Positions 28,001-37,410 of a stretch of 64,000 nucleotides of DNA are shown one piece after another (positions within the stretch are counted from its first letter, which is position 1; each line of letters starts with the position of its first letter). The translations under genes were made by a program, and so were the position numbers. The notes under the pieces are model-generated. The model saw only the letters and a list, made by a program, of their open reading frames with translations, made no database searches and was not told the origin of the DNA. The stretch lies in NCBI RefSeq assembly GCF_000247815.1, contig NC_021672.1:72573973-72637972 (forward strand), read 5' to 3'. Source of the DNA: Ficedula albicollis. Lineage: Eukaryota > Chordata > Aves > Passeriformes > Muscicapidae.

Positions 28001-29157
28001 ACCAGCAGTTCCACGACTACATTGTTGAAATGGTGAGTGCTGCCAAACAGCTCTGTGGGAGTCACAGCCAGCCTTCTAGCTCTCCTGGGTTATTCCCTGA
28101 GGGGTGGCCTAGCTTTGAACTGCCTGTGGCCTGCTGGTTTCCCTGTAGTGTTCTGGGTGTTGGGCCAGAAGGGAATGTCAGTCCCTGCAGGGCTCTGGAG
28201 ATGAGTGTGCTTTAGGGGGTCATGTCACAGCTTCTGCTTGCCCCCCTCTGGCAGCAGCCAGGAAACAGAGTGCATTTGTTCTGTTGGGCAGAGAGAGCTG
28301 TGACTGCTCCTCTTGTCTCTGCAATCTCCTCAGGGAGCTGTACCAGTAAGATTCTGGTTAATGATTCCAAGGAAAGCCTGACCTGAGCTCTGCTGGCTAT
28401 ATTCCTGTGAGGTCTCTCTCTTTGTCTTCCTCAGCTCCCCAGAGTTTGGGAGAACTGGAAGGGGAAAGGAATTGCCCCTGAGAATTAACACTAGCAGAGG
28501 AACAATGAGAAATGGTCAATTCCATTCTTGTTCTCTGTTGGCACTGGAGCAGAGGTGGGGAGGCTGTGCAGCTCACAGGCAAGCTTCACTAACTAAGGAG
28601 TCTGGGGAGGGGACAGGATGCACACACTGATGTTAAGACTCAGTGGTCCCTGAGAATGAGATTTGAGCAGGCAGGGCTGTGATCCTGCCCCCCTGTGAAG
28701 CAGAGGTGACGGAGTTGTGCTGTGCTGCAGGCCTGTGGGACACTCCTGCACTGCAGCCTTGCCAGGGAGAGTTGGCAGCAACTCATGCTGTCACTTTGCC
28801 TCACCCAGCACCCTGGGCATGCTGTCACTGTGCCACGTCACTCAGCACTGCCCTTTCTTTCACTCAGTTTGGCTCCAGGGTGCTGAGTTGTGCCAGAAAT
28901 GGGTCACTCATGAGACTGGCCCCTACTGCTGCCCCAGCTGGCTCGTGGCACAAGGGCAGGGAGAGGCTGGACTGGGCACCGTGGCTGTCCCACACTGTCC
29001 CCACAGGCTGTGTCCCTGCTGCTGGCACAGCAAGGAGCACGGCAGGTGGCAGTGTTGAACTCCTGGGCCCGTACAGGAACAGGGCCGCGCTTGTGGGACA
29101 ACCCTGCTGCTGTTAATAATGCCCCTTCTGTTTCTCTCCCTCTAGCTGGGTGAGTGA
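23555..29157 (+). CDS. BID: BID, BH3-interacting domain death agonist (spliced)
   Basis: BH3-only member of the BCL2 family. Caspase-8 cleaves it, and the C-terminal fragment moves to mitochondria to activate BAX and BAK and release cytochrome c. Joining 23555-23563, 25402-25579, 26858-27000, 27829-28032 and 29146-29157 gives 181 residues with every junction GT-AG and in phase; human BID is 195. Visible features: an N-terminal helix region (MEHALLFTFLD), the LQTD|G cleavage motif at about residues 50-54, the BH3 helix at about 74-88 (IIAAQLAEIGDQFD, with core LxxxGD), the hydrophobic hairpin AMLVLAMVLTKK, and a conserved C-terminal helix (TVNYMNQQF). The start ATG has a strong context (A at -3, G at +4). 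An in-frame Met at 25420 (residue 10) is an alternative start. The start exon occurs twice in this assembly. The gene converges on BCL2L13. The identification is secure; the precise N-terminus is less so. Confidence 0.92.
25402..25579 (+). CDS. BID: BID exon 2 (caspase-8 loop)
   Basis: 178-nt exon with acceptor ttatgtgtcag and donor aatg|gtgagc. It encodes the N-terminal helix (MEHALLFTFLDASSDC) and the flexible loop with DELQTDGNRSGHF. The LQTD codons lie at 25540-25551, so caspase-8 would cut after the predicted D53; human cuts after D60 in the same LQTDG context. The exon ends in phase 1 and completes a Glu codon with exon 3. Confidence 0.9.
25580..26857 (+). other. BID: BID intron 2
   Basis: Intron from gtgagc to ttggcag. 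It contains a CR1 fragment (26205-26437), and otherwise no feature I can support. Confidence 0.8.
26205..26437 (+). mobile_element. CR1 LINE 3' fragment in BID intron 2
   Basis: Typical CR1 3' region: cagactggatgtaaggaaga, then cactggcacaggttgcccaa, then gatggcctttcaaggtccct and the end attattctatg. It is 5'-truncated, non-coding and on the same strand as BID. Confidence 0.88.
26858..27000 (+). CDS. BID: BID exon 3 (BH3 domain)
   Basis: 143-nt exon with acceptor gtgttggcag and donor agag|gtgaga. It encodes ELPPTNEEVIRIIAAQL through NERLSRE. The BH3 core L-A-E-I-G-D is intact, with the essential Leu and Asp at predicted residues 79 and 84. It ends on a codon boundary. Confidence 0.95.
27001..27828 (+). 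other. BID: BID intron 3
   Basis: Intron bounded by gtgaga and ttccatacag. Nothing else was recognised in it. Confidence 0.8.
27829..28032 (+). CDS. BID: BID exon 4 (central hairpin helices)
   Basis: 204-nt exon (68 codons, phase 0 at both ends) with acceptor cttccatacag and donor gaaatg|gtgagt. It encodes EITLHLSRAVNKLL, the hydrophobic hairpin EKAMLVLAMVLTKKI and MPSLLRRVYDATVNYMNQQF. These helices form the membrane-associating core in known BID structures. Confidence 0.94.
28033..29145 (+). other. BID: BID intron 4
   Basis: Intron from gtgagt to ctctccctctag. Open frames on both strands here lack family features, and no other element was recognised. Confidence 0.75.
29146..29157 (+). CDS. 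BID: BID terminal coding exon
   Basis: After the strong acceptor tttctctccctctag the frame reads L-G-E-stop, finishing the C-terminal helix (DYIVEM|LGE). Only 12 coding bases are present, and the rest of the exon is 3'UTR. If exon 4 were read through its donor instead, the protein would gain a long tail with no family resemblance. Confidence 0.8.
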   Translation: MGE

Positions 29158-29985
29158 GCTCCCCAGCCCTGTGTGGAGCTTGTGGACTCCTGAAGACTTC
29201 CCTTGATGGATGAAGATGACTTGATTTACTCTTACCTTCTGAGATAGAGCTGTGAAAGGGATGGTGGAGCTTCATAGATAGGCTTTTGTAGACTAGCACA
29301 GCAGTAATAGTAGTGTGAGCTGCCTGCCAGCTCTGCCAGTACCTGTAGGGAGTAGTGCTTGCCTCTCTCCTTTTACAAATTTTTTTATTTTAGCAGCAGC
29401 CACCTTTGTGCCTCCACAGGCCCAGTGGGCACAGGGCCTACCCTCTGTGGGTTTTTTTTAATGCCACTGTAACATTCCGGTTTAGTTATTCACTTCCCAG
29501 CCCTGCTCCTGCAGCTGAGCCATGCTGAATGTTTTTCCCAGAAGGCATCAGCCTATGGAATGGGTGGTTCATCAGCAGAATAATCAGGGGTGGGTGGGAA
29601 TCAGGTCTAGATGAGAAGCTGGCAAGAGGGAACAGAGGCCTCAGTGATAGAGGGGGTTGTGGCCAGACATGAAAATAATTCAGTATCAATCACCACACAC
29701 TCGAGTTTGCTTGAAAAGTAAAACTGAGGGAAAAACTGTAAAGAAAAGGACAGGGTAGGCACAAGGCAAGTCTTTTGGGAATGCAACCTGGATATACTTA
29801 AGAAAAAGTAGCATTATCTTTAGTTACATCTCAGGTGGAACAAACTTGGTCTCAGGTTGTTTGATATATAATCACACAAGGTGGCACACGTGTCACCCGT
29901 GATCCAGCTCCCTCAGGACTTTTATTAGTATGTAAATATTTTGTGGGGTTTTTTAACTTAAATAAAAATTTCATTTCTGATAGCT
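29158..29985 (+). other. BID: BID 3'UTR
   Basis: Non-coding sequence from the stop codon to shortly beyond the AATAAA at 29961. The cleavage position is an estimate. Confidence 0.6.
29961..29966 (+). terminator. BID: Polyadenylation signal AATAAA of BID
   Basis: Canonical AATAAA about 800 bases after the BID stop codon, followed by a T-containing stretch. It is the first perfect + strand hexamer I noticed in this tail. Confidence 0.55.
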
Positions 29986-30215
29986 ACTACTTTCAGTTTC
30001 TACCTGACAATTTTTTGTGCAAGTACTCATGGCATTCTTCTAATTCACCCTGGCTTATGATGCAGCTGGCAGAGACACTCTGGACCTGTCCTAATGCCTT
30101 GCATAAGCAAGTTTCCTGTAAGTAAAACCACCTTTTCTTCTGGTACCTGCACTAAAACATGGGGAGAGGGGAAGCACAGAAAGAGTCTACACATTGTTTT
30201 TGGAAACTGTACCAT

Positions 30216-30359
30216 TTATTAAAGTGCAACCTGGGGGCATGGTCTTACAGCAGTGTCCCATTAGCAGAGGGAAAAAATGTTTATACCCCTTCACTTGAAC
30301 TGAATATTGAACAATGAAGCTGGAAGGAACTTTCTCGTCAAGGTGGAAACACTTTTATT
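30216..30359 (-). terminator. BCL2L13: Candidate distal polyadenylation signals of BCL2L13
   Basis: Two minus-strand AATAAA hexamers (tttatt on the + strand at 30354 and 30216) lie just beyond the end of BID. If used, the two genes would end only a few hundred bases apart. A nearer signal at 34101 is the alternative. Confidence 0.3.
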
Positions 30360-31355
30360 AACCAAATGGCACAAGAAGCTTTAGACAGTTCTCCCCAAGA
30401 GGGCTGCACTTGCATATTGGAAGGAACAGTGTGATGAGTTCCTGGGACGATGGGTGACCTGAGGATCAGTCAGGGTGTCTGCCCCCAGACAGGCCTCTTG
30501 AAAACAGAATCCAAAATCCCTGCAAGTCTGTCACTATTTGCTTACACCCTGCAGAAGCTTAGCAGAAGAGATCCCTTAACCTGCAGCTTCAGAGTCAGTC
30601 CCATTAGTCTTTGCTACTTAACAAATCAAGTGGCATTCTTTTGGTCTGAGTGGGTTTTTAGGTTTACATTTGAATAAAAGCTTATCCTGCAAGTTAAAAC
30701 TGAGGACAAAGCCCCTAAAGGTATAGCAGGAAGATGCATCCTCTGCAGTTTGTTGTGTCCACATTGATAGTGTCCCTTGCCTGCCCTGCAAATACTGCAG
30801 AGAGATCAAAAGCTGCTTCCACTGGAAGCCAACAGGAGCTCCCCCACTTCTACAGCATGACCACAGACCTCAAGTTTGGAGGAAGCAAGTCAGCCTACCC
30901 AAGAGACTGAGAGAAGGTCAGCTCTAAGTAGGAAAAAAAAGTGATAAAGTTATTTAACTTAAAGAGGTGGAGCTAAGTGATGTGTTGTGGATCCCCTGGA
31001 CTTAATGCTACTGAGGCTTCCGAGCTGGTGTCATTCCCCAGCCAAGTCCTGGTCAAGTACCTTCACTGTATCAGACACAAACTGAGTTCTGTTGCCTAGA
31101 CCTGCTCCCTGCTCCCTCTGGGCCTGAGAGCTTGCTCTACCTGAGTCCAAGTGCTGGCTAAAATTTTATAAACACTTCCCCCTCCTCTTCTTTTTTGTTA
31201 TGGCAATACAGACTTGCATACATAAAGTTAAAGTAATACTGTTCTTGCAACCTTCCTCATGCTGAAATTATGCAATCCAAGCCAAATTAAAATCATGCAC
31301 AGCTTCTGCCCTCACTAGGTAGAGTAGATATTGTGTCTTACCCCTCTCTGTTTCC

Positions 31356-32240
31356 TAGAATCACCTAGGTTTGGAAAAGACCTTTGAGATCAAGTCCAAC
31401 CTATGACCAAACATCTCCTTGCCAACCAGAGCATGGCAGTAAGTGCCACATCCAGCCTTTTCAATCAGCTCCAGGGATGGTGACTCCACCAGCACCCTGG
31501 GCAGCCCATTCCAATGCCCAGCCACCCTTTCTGTGAAGAACTTCTTCCCAATGTTCAAACTCAGCCTCCCTGGCACAGTTTAAGGCTGTGTCATCCTGTC
31601 CTGTCCCTGTTCCCTGGGAGAAGAGCCTGACCCACCTGGCTGCACCTTGCTTTCAGGTACTTGTGGAGTGACAGGCTCTCCCCTGAGCCTCCTGTTCTCC
31701 AGGCTGAACACTCCCAGCTCCCTCAGCTGCTCCTTGTAGGACTTGTGCTCCAAACCCTTCACCAGCCTTGTTGCCCTTCTCTGGACTCCCTCCAGCATCT
31801 CAACATCCCTCCTAAACTGAGGGGCCCAGGACTGGACACAGGACTTGAGGTGCAGCCTCACCAGTGCCGAGTACAGGGGGACAATCACTGCCCTGCTCCT
31901 GCTGGCCACACTATTCCTGATCCAGCTTCTTGGCCACCTGGGCACACTGCTGGCTTGTGTCCAGCCTGCTGTCCATCAGTCCCCTTAGGTCTCTTCCTGC
32001 CTGGCTACTGTCCCCATCCTGTAGCACTTCAGGGGCTTGTGCCCGAAGTGTAGGACCAGGCACTTGGTCTTGTTGAATTGGACTCAATTTACCAATCCAG
32101 TCTGGCCAGGTGCCTCCCAGAGCCTTCCTACCCTCCAGCAGACCAACACTTGCACCCAACTTGGTGTCATCTGCATATTTGCTAATGTTCAACTGGATCC
32201 CCTCATCCAGATCATCAATAAAGATACCAAACAGGAATTT
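31356..32240 (-). mobile_element. CR1 LINE, 5'-truncated, decayed ORF2 end
   Basis: Minus-strand CR1 with its 3' end at 31356 (tagaatcacctaggtttgg on the + strand). Frame-shifted pieces of the ORF2 reverse transcriptase and its C-terminal region are readable: YADDTKLG near the left end of ORF2 (the YADD catalytic box), [34 protein letters not shown], and FFTERVAGHWNGLP. Several frameshifts and stops break it. It lies in the BCL2L13 3' flank or 3'UTR in the same orientation as that gene. Confidence 0.92.
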
Positions 32241-34722
32241 TTCACTGGGAAACACTTTATCCCTGTGTGCTCCAACATGAGCAGACATAAATAGAGCCCA
32301 GAATATGACATTCTACTGAAGTCCTGGGCTTTCTGATGCCTGGAGACATCAGAAATGACACCTGGGCCAGCCATGTGCACCTCTTCACCCCACTCCCCCA
32401 TTTCACAGCAAAACATTCTAGTAATTACACTTTGAAACTCTGTAACAGGAACTTGGTCTGGCTTTGTGAATGAGTGACTGCAGTGCCAGAAGCACTGCTA
32501 GTTTTTTTCCAGAATAGTGTAAGATCTGTCTTAGTAGGGCTTTGCCAGTAGTGGCATAACTCTGTAACTGACATTAAATATAGGGAAGATTTATAACCTC
32601 ACATTATTTTATCTATTAAAATAATTAAGATGAAAGAAGACCAAATTTCAGCAGCTTGCTTGTTTAGTACTAGTTAAACATTTCATTTGTGACCATTAGA
32701 AAGAACTGATTAGTTTAAAAATTCAGTCCAAAGTTTTAGCCTAGCTGTTGATCAGCACTATGGGGGAAGGAAGGAAATGGGATTCTGGCAGCAAAACTTG
32801 TCTGTATAAGAGCACTCAGAACTGCAGCTTCCACCTGGCCCTTGAGCTGCAGCTGCCTGAGAGTGAAAAACGAAGCCTTCACAAACAGCAAGGATGGGTT
32901 ACTGTAGTACTGACCTGCCCCACAGCCTGGATCTTCTGAAGAAGCTCAAGGGACTCAGGAGGCAGAGCCCACCAGGCTCCACCTGGCACACAAGTGCTGC
33001 AACATGGGCTGGGACCTGGCTCTGCATCTGCATTTTGGGCTTTTGGGCAACAGAGGAACTTTCTTTGCTCTCAGCCTCTTGTTCCTGCAGTGCCCACTGA
33101 AGAAAGACCTTGCTCAGCTCCCAGCCACAATGCCCAACTAAACATTGCTTAAAATTAAGCACAGCTGAATTTAAATTGCACCTTACCTTGAAAGCCTTTC
33201 CTTGTCAGCTCCTTTCACTGCAGCTCCACTGCAGTTCCTTAAGTATTTCCCACTTTTTCTCATAGATCCAGTCCTCTGCTGCTTTAGCATCTCAGCTTTA
33301 GAGTATGCTAAGGATAAAGTGAAGACAGAATGGGTCTAAGGTAGATATTTTGTTAAAGTACAGGCCACTCGAGGACAGATATTGAGGCACTTCTGGGAAG
33401 GGGATGAGCAACACAAGTGAAAGTAATTCTATATGCCCTTTTGCAAGTCTATAGCTCTTGTCTTCCCTCTGCCAGCTACAAGAGATCCATAAAGAGAGGT
33501 TCTATCACACCTTCTGGGGTAATTGGACCCTGCAGTTTAAGATTACTATAATATACTTGAAGATGGTGGGAAGAAAACTTCCATTTTCTAATTCACACCT
33601 CTTAAGAGAGCAGCCTCTCACTCAGGTCTGTAGGAACACTGCCATCTGAGCTTATCCACCCTTTGGTGATCCCAGCTCTGACCCCAGGACTCCAAACTCT
33701 GCAAACTCAACCCCACTGACCTTTTAAACTAGTTTTTTAAACTAACTTCTAAAAAGCTGACCTTTTTAACTAGTAGAGTGTTCCCAGAGGAAAGAAACTC
33801 CTATAGGAAATTTTCTGAACATGCGAAATTCAATTTCAGTTCCAATTCTCGCTGACTTGCCAAATCTAAGACTTGAGAAGGAGAAGAACATTATAAAGAA
33901 AGGACCAAGCAACCAAAACGTATGGTGTAACTAATGCTCCATGAGATGTAGCAACACACCAGATACTCAAGGCTTCTGCCTGACCATGAAAATGCCTCAC
34001 ACAATCATTTCTTTTCTTTACTACTGCTGCCACCTTCTCACTGCTGTGCATGGAAGCTTTTGTGACACTAAGTTTGGAACTTCTTCCCTTGCCAGCCTGG
34101 ATTTATTCCTGTCTGTCCTCTACCCATCTCCACATTACTACTGAAACAACCCCACCCACAGAGAAGATGAAGTAACACCAGCCTTGCCTGCACCCTCCTC
34201 CCATTGGTACAAAAGTTACTCAGTGTCCACAGAATCCATCTCTGCTTCAGAGTAACCTGCTGTGTGGCTAGAGGTGGGGCTGTACCAAAAGTAGGTTCAT
34301 TGTTTTCATAAGGAGGGGATGTAGGTTAAGAACAGTTCTCTCCAACAAGAACTCAAAGCCATCATCAAAGCAGCAGGAGAGGGGCAGCCCTGCCCTGACT
34401 GACCAAGGAATAAAGCTGCCCCTGCTGCCTCAGAGACTGTACCACTCCCTGACAAACACACGTGAAACAAAACTGTTCCTGCACGTTGGCGACAAATGGA
34501 GCATAAAGAGACCTCTCCTCCATGTGGGGGAAGCTCCTGCAAGGGGCCAGGAGAGGGAACTGCTGTGGTGGGAAGGCAGACACCAGAGTCCGTGGCATGA
34601 GGAGATCCCAGCGACAGCGACCCCTTCTGGGGACACAACACAGCAACAAGTACCAGCAGGGAACCAGAAAGGGGAAAAAAAAAAAGTCAGTTCCATTTTG
34701 CATTGAGATAAAAAGATTTGCG

Positions 34723-34743
34723 TTTTTTTTTTTTTTTTTTTTT
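34723..34743. repeat. Poly-T run (21)
   Basis: Perfect T homopolymer, preceded about 40 bases earlier by an A-rich run. It reads as poly-A on the BCL2L13 strand and may be an internal A tract of its 3'UTR or a retroposon tail. Confidence 0.85.
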
Positions 34744-36609
34744 CTGATAAGGCCAACCTGCTATGTTTTGTACATGGAAGAAGAGAAATCAATGATCAAC
34801 AGTGCAGTCCAGAGCTCCCAAGTTCAGTCCACAGCAGCAGTATATACACAACCCTTCCTCTTAATACTCAACTTCACACACACACAGTTCAAAAACCAGT
34901 AAGTTTTCTAGAAAATCCATTTCACAAAAGCTTACACAAAAATAATTCCTCAGAATCTGACACATTCTGACTAACTTTCCAGCATCCTGGGATAGGAAAA
35001 TGCAGCAAGAATATCCTAAAATAGAGAATATGCTAAGATCTCTCCATTCTGAGATCCCTTAAGAAACAGGCTCATCAGGAGATGTACTCTTGATATGGTT
35101 ACTTAGAACTAAAAGTACCTTGTCTTTGTGCTTTGTGAAGAGTCCCATAAGCTCAGGTTTCGTTTTTTACATTATCACGAGTTCCCTTTCACCTTCCTCC
35201 ATCTGGTCTAAGCCACAGTGTCAGCACCAACCCTCAGAGATGCATCCACAGCTGTGCCCGGGAAGCCCAAGGTGCTGCCTACAGAGCTGCAGTATGGACA
35301 AGGACAGACACACAAACGTGCTGAAAGAGGAACACTTGCAGCTGGATCCCACTAGGGATAGGGCAATACTTGAAAGGCTTCTCTCCACACACAGCTGAAG
35401 TGTGACTGCAGGAAGGGGGATTTCCTTTTTTTGCCCAAATAAATTGCTCATCACTTGTGAACCTGTAAGTTTAGCTAATTACAGATTCACAGTCACAAAA
35501 GAGACTGCACTGAACACCACTCTGGGCCACGTCAGGAACAAGCAGATAGAGATGTTTAATGCTCTTTTGCTCAGTTACTAGAATCCATTGCTTTATGTAT
35601 CTGGGATTCTGACACAGGCAAGACCAAGTTAGGACTAAATACACTCTGTGCTTAACTTGGGAAAGAAAATGCAGACTGCAGCGTGACACAGGACAGCAGA
35701 GCGTTTAACGTCTCAATTGCACTTGAGGCACTGGCCTTGCTTCCACATGGTTTTGCTGGATTTTTGCTGAATACACCCCAGATATCAGAGTACTGATCCC
35801 AACAGCACCGTGTCCAGCATGAATTTCATACCTCTGGTAACTGAAGAGTTTGCAGTAAAGTGGGCTGGGCAGGAGCAGAGCAAATGGATTCTCAAACCAG
35901 CAAAAAGCAGTGTCCCTCCCATCCCCCTGGGCAGCACCTCTGCCCCAGGAACCACCAGGATGCTCAGAGATAGAGAGGCAGCATCTTCACAGGATGGGGC
36001 TCCAGTAAACGGTAGGGGCCAAAAGACTGTGAGCCAAGAGGTAAGAAGAAGCACTGTCCCACTGGGGCTTAGGAGGAACCTGGAAGGTTATGAGGAGCAG
36101 TGCTGTACCTGAGAGGAAGCTGAGACAAAAGGGACACCAGCCTCTCGCTACAGGACTCAGGTTGGCTAATGTTTGTTAGGAGGGGCTCAGGGGCACAACG
36201 GGAAGTGACAAGACAGCACAGCTGCAATAGCGGTCAATCTGAGAAGCCAAAATCTCCAGGGGTTGGTGGCAGCTGGCTCTCCCCTTCCCCTGGGGATTCT
36301 CTGTTCCAGTTCCTAGAGTATGAGCACCCCTTTCTTCAGCACCTGCACTTTAAGTTCTTAAATTTGCAGATTTTTTTTGTTTTTTTAAAAATACCCCTGG
36401 TACTTTTAATCATGAAATCCAATTCCCCGCCCCGATTCTACTAAAAACATGATTGTCCATAGCTGGAGGCTTATTGAACAACCTCACCTCATCACCACTG
36501 AGTTACTCAAATGTCCAATTAAACAGCAGGCAGCTCAACCTTTAGGTAACACAACTACAAAAATTGGATGTGCTCTCTTCTCTCCCCCCTCCTCCTCAAG
36601 AGAGCTCTG

Positions 36610-37410
36610 TTACTTTTTCCTAAGCGCCAGCGCTACTCCGACTGCCACAGCCAATATAGCGACTGCAGCAGCCCCGCCATACAGCAGTATAGATTTCCCT
36701 TCTGGCAATAGGATAGGCTTCTCCTCTGCAGCTGAGGATTTCTCTTCTATTTCTTCCAAATGGCCCTCTTTCCCCACTTTTTTTTCCCCTGGAAGCAGTA
36801 TTTTCTCAGGTGCTGGTGCAGCCTTTTCTTCCGATGGGGCTAACTTTGGGACAGGTTTACTTAACACGGGGATTTCAGGTTCTTCAGCTGCTTTTCCCTT
36901 TTCCTCCTGTTTTGTACGCAGAAGTGTGGAGGGATGTGCTTTTTCAGCAGCAGCAATTTCAGGAGGTTTTATTTCCTGTAAAGAAGCAGAGGTTTCTGGA
37001 AACGCTGCCTGCGTGGTCTCTGCAGCGCCGGCCGGCACCACCGCTTCCTCAATCCCCTCTGGAATCTCTTCCTTCTCCACGTGAACGATGTCAGAGTTGG
37101 AAGAGTTGTTCTCACTCCTCTCTTCGCCCCCTCCGTTGCTGTCCAGGCTTTTGACCTCTTCAGGATCCATAGCCACCTGCTGCCAGGACTCAGGTCCCAG
37201 GGAGACCGGCAGGCTCTCCGTGTGCCAGCTCTGGCTCGCCGACAGGGACACGGGCAGGCTCTCCGACTGCCACGACGTGGTCACGGTGGGGGACTCTGGG
37301 GGGCTCACCTGCCCTGAGTTGTCGCTGGTCAGGATGTAGATGTCATTGCTGTCCTCTGCAATGAGCCCAGGATACTCTTCCTCTTCGGATTCCAAAGTGA
37401 AAACGGTTCC
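36610..37410 (-). CDS. BCL2L13: BCL2L13 last coding exon (LIR and tail anchor)
   Basis: 801-nt exon with acceptor ttgcccgtag, reading GTVFTLESEEEEYPGLIAED onwards for 266 codons to TAA at 36612-36610. The LIR core W-Q-Q-V is encoded at 37185-37174; the human counterpart is W-Q-Q-I, and V is allowed by the W/F/Y-x-x-L/I/V rule. The anchor (YGGAAAVAILAVAVGVALAL, then RKK) is encoded at about 36690-36613. The region between about 37080 and 36700 is poorly conserved and rich in E, A and P. Confidence 0.97.
   Translation of the reverse strand, partial: GTVFTLESEEEEYPGLIAEDSNDIYILTSDNSGQVSPPESPTVTTSWQSESLPVSLSASQSWHTESLPVSLGPESWQQVAMDPEEVKSLDSNGGGEERSENNSSNSDIVHVEKEEIPEGIEEAVVPAGAAETTQAAFPETSASLQEIKPPEIAAAEKAHPSTLLRTKQEEKGKAAEEPEIPVLSKPVPKLAPSEEKAAPAPEKILLPGEKKVGKEGHLEEIEEKSSAAEEKPILLPEGKSILLYGGAAAVAILAVAVGVALALRKK

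Larger units (their letters stand above)
29986..36609 (-). other. BCL2L13 3'UTR / intergenic region
   Basis: Between the two convergent genes. Minus-strand AATAAA motifs occur at 30354-30359 and 30216-30221, and also at 34101-34106, so the BCL2L13 3'UTR could be between about 2.5 and 6.4 kb long. A CR1 fragment (31356-32240) lies inside, and a 21-base T run is at 34723-34743. No coding exon was recognised on either strand. Confidence 0.4.
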
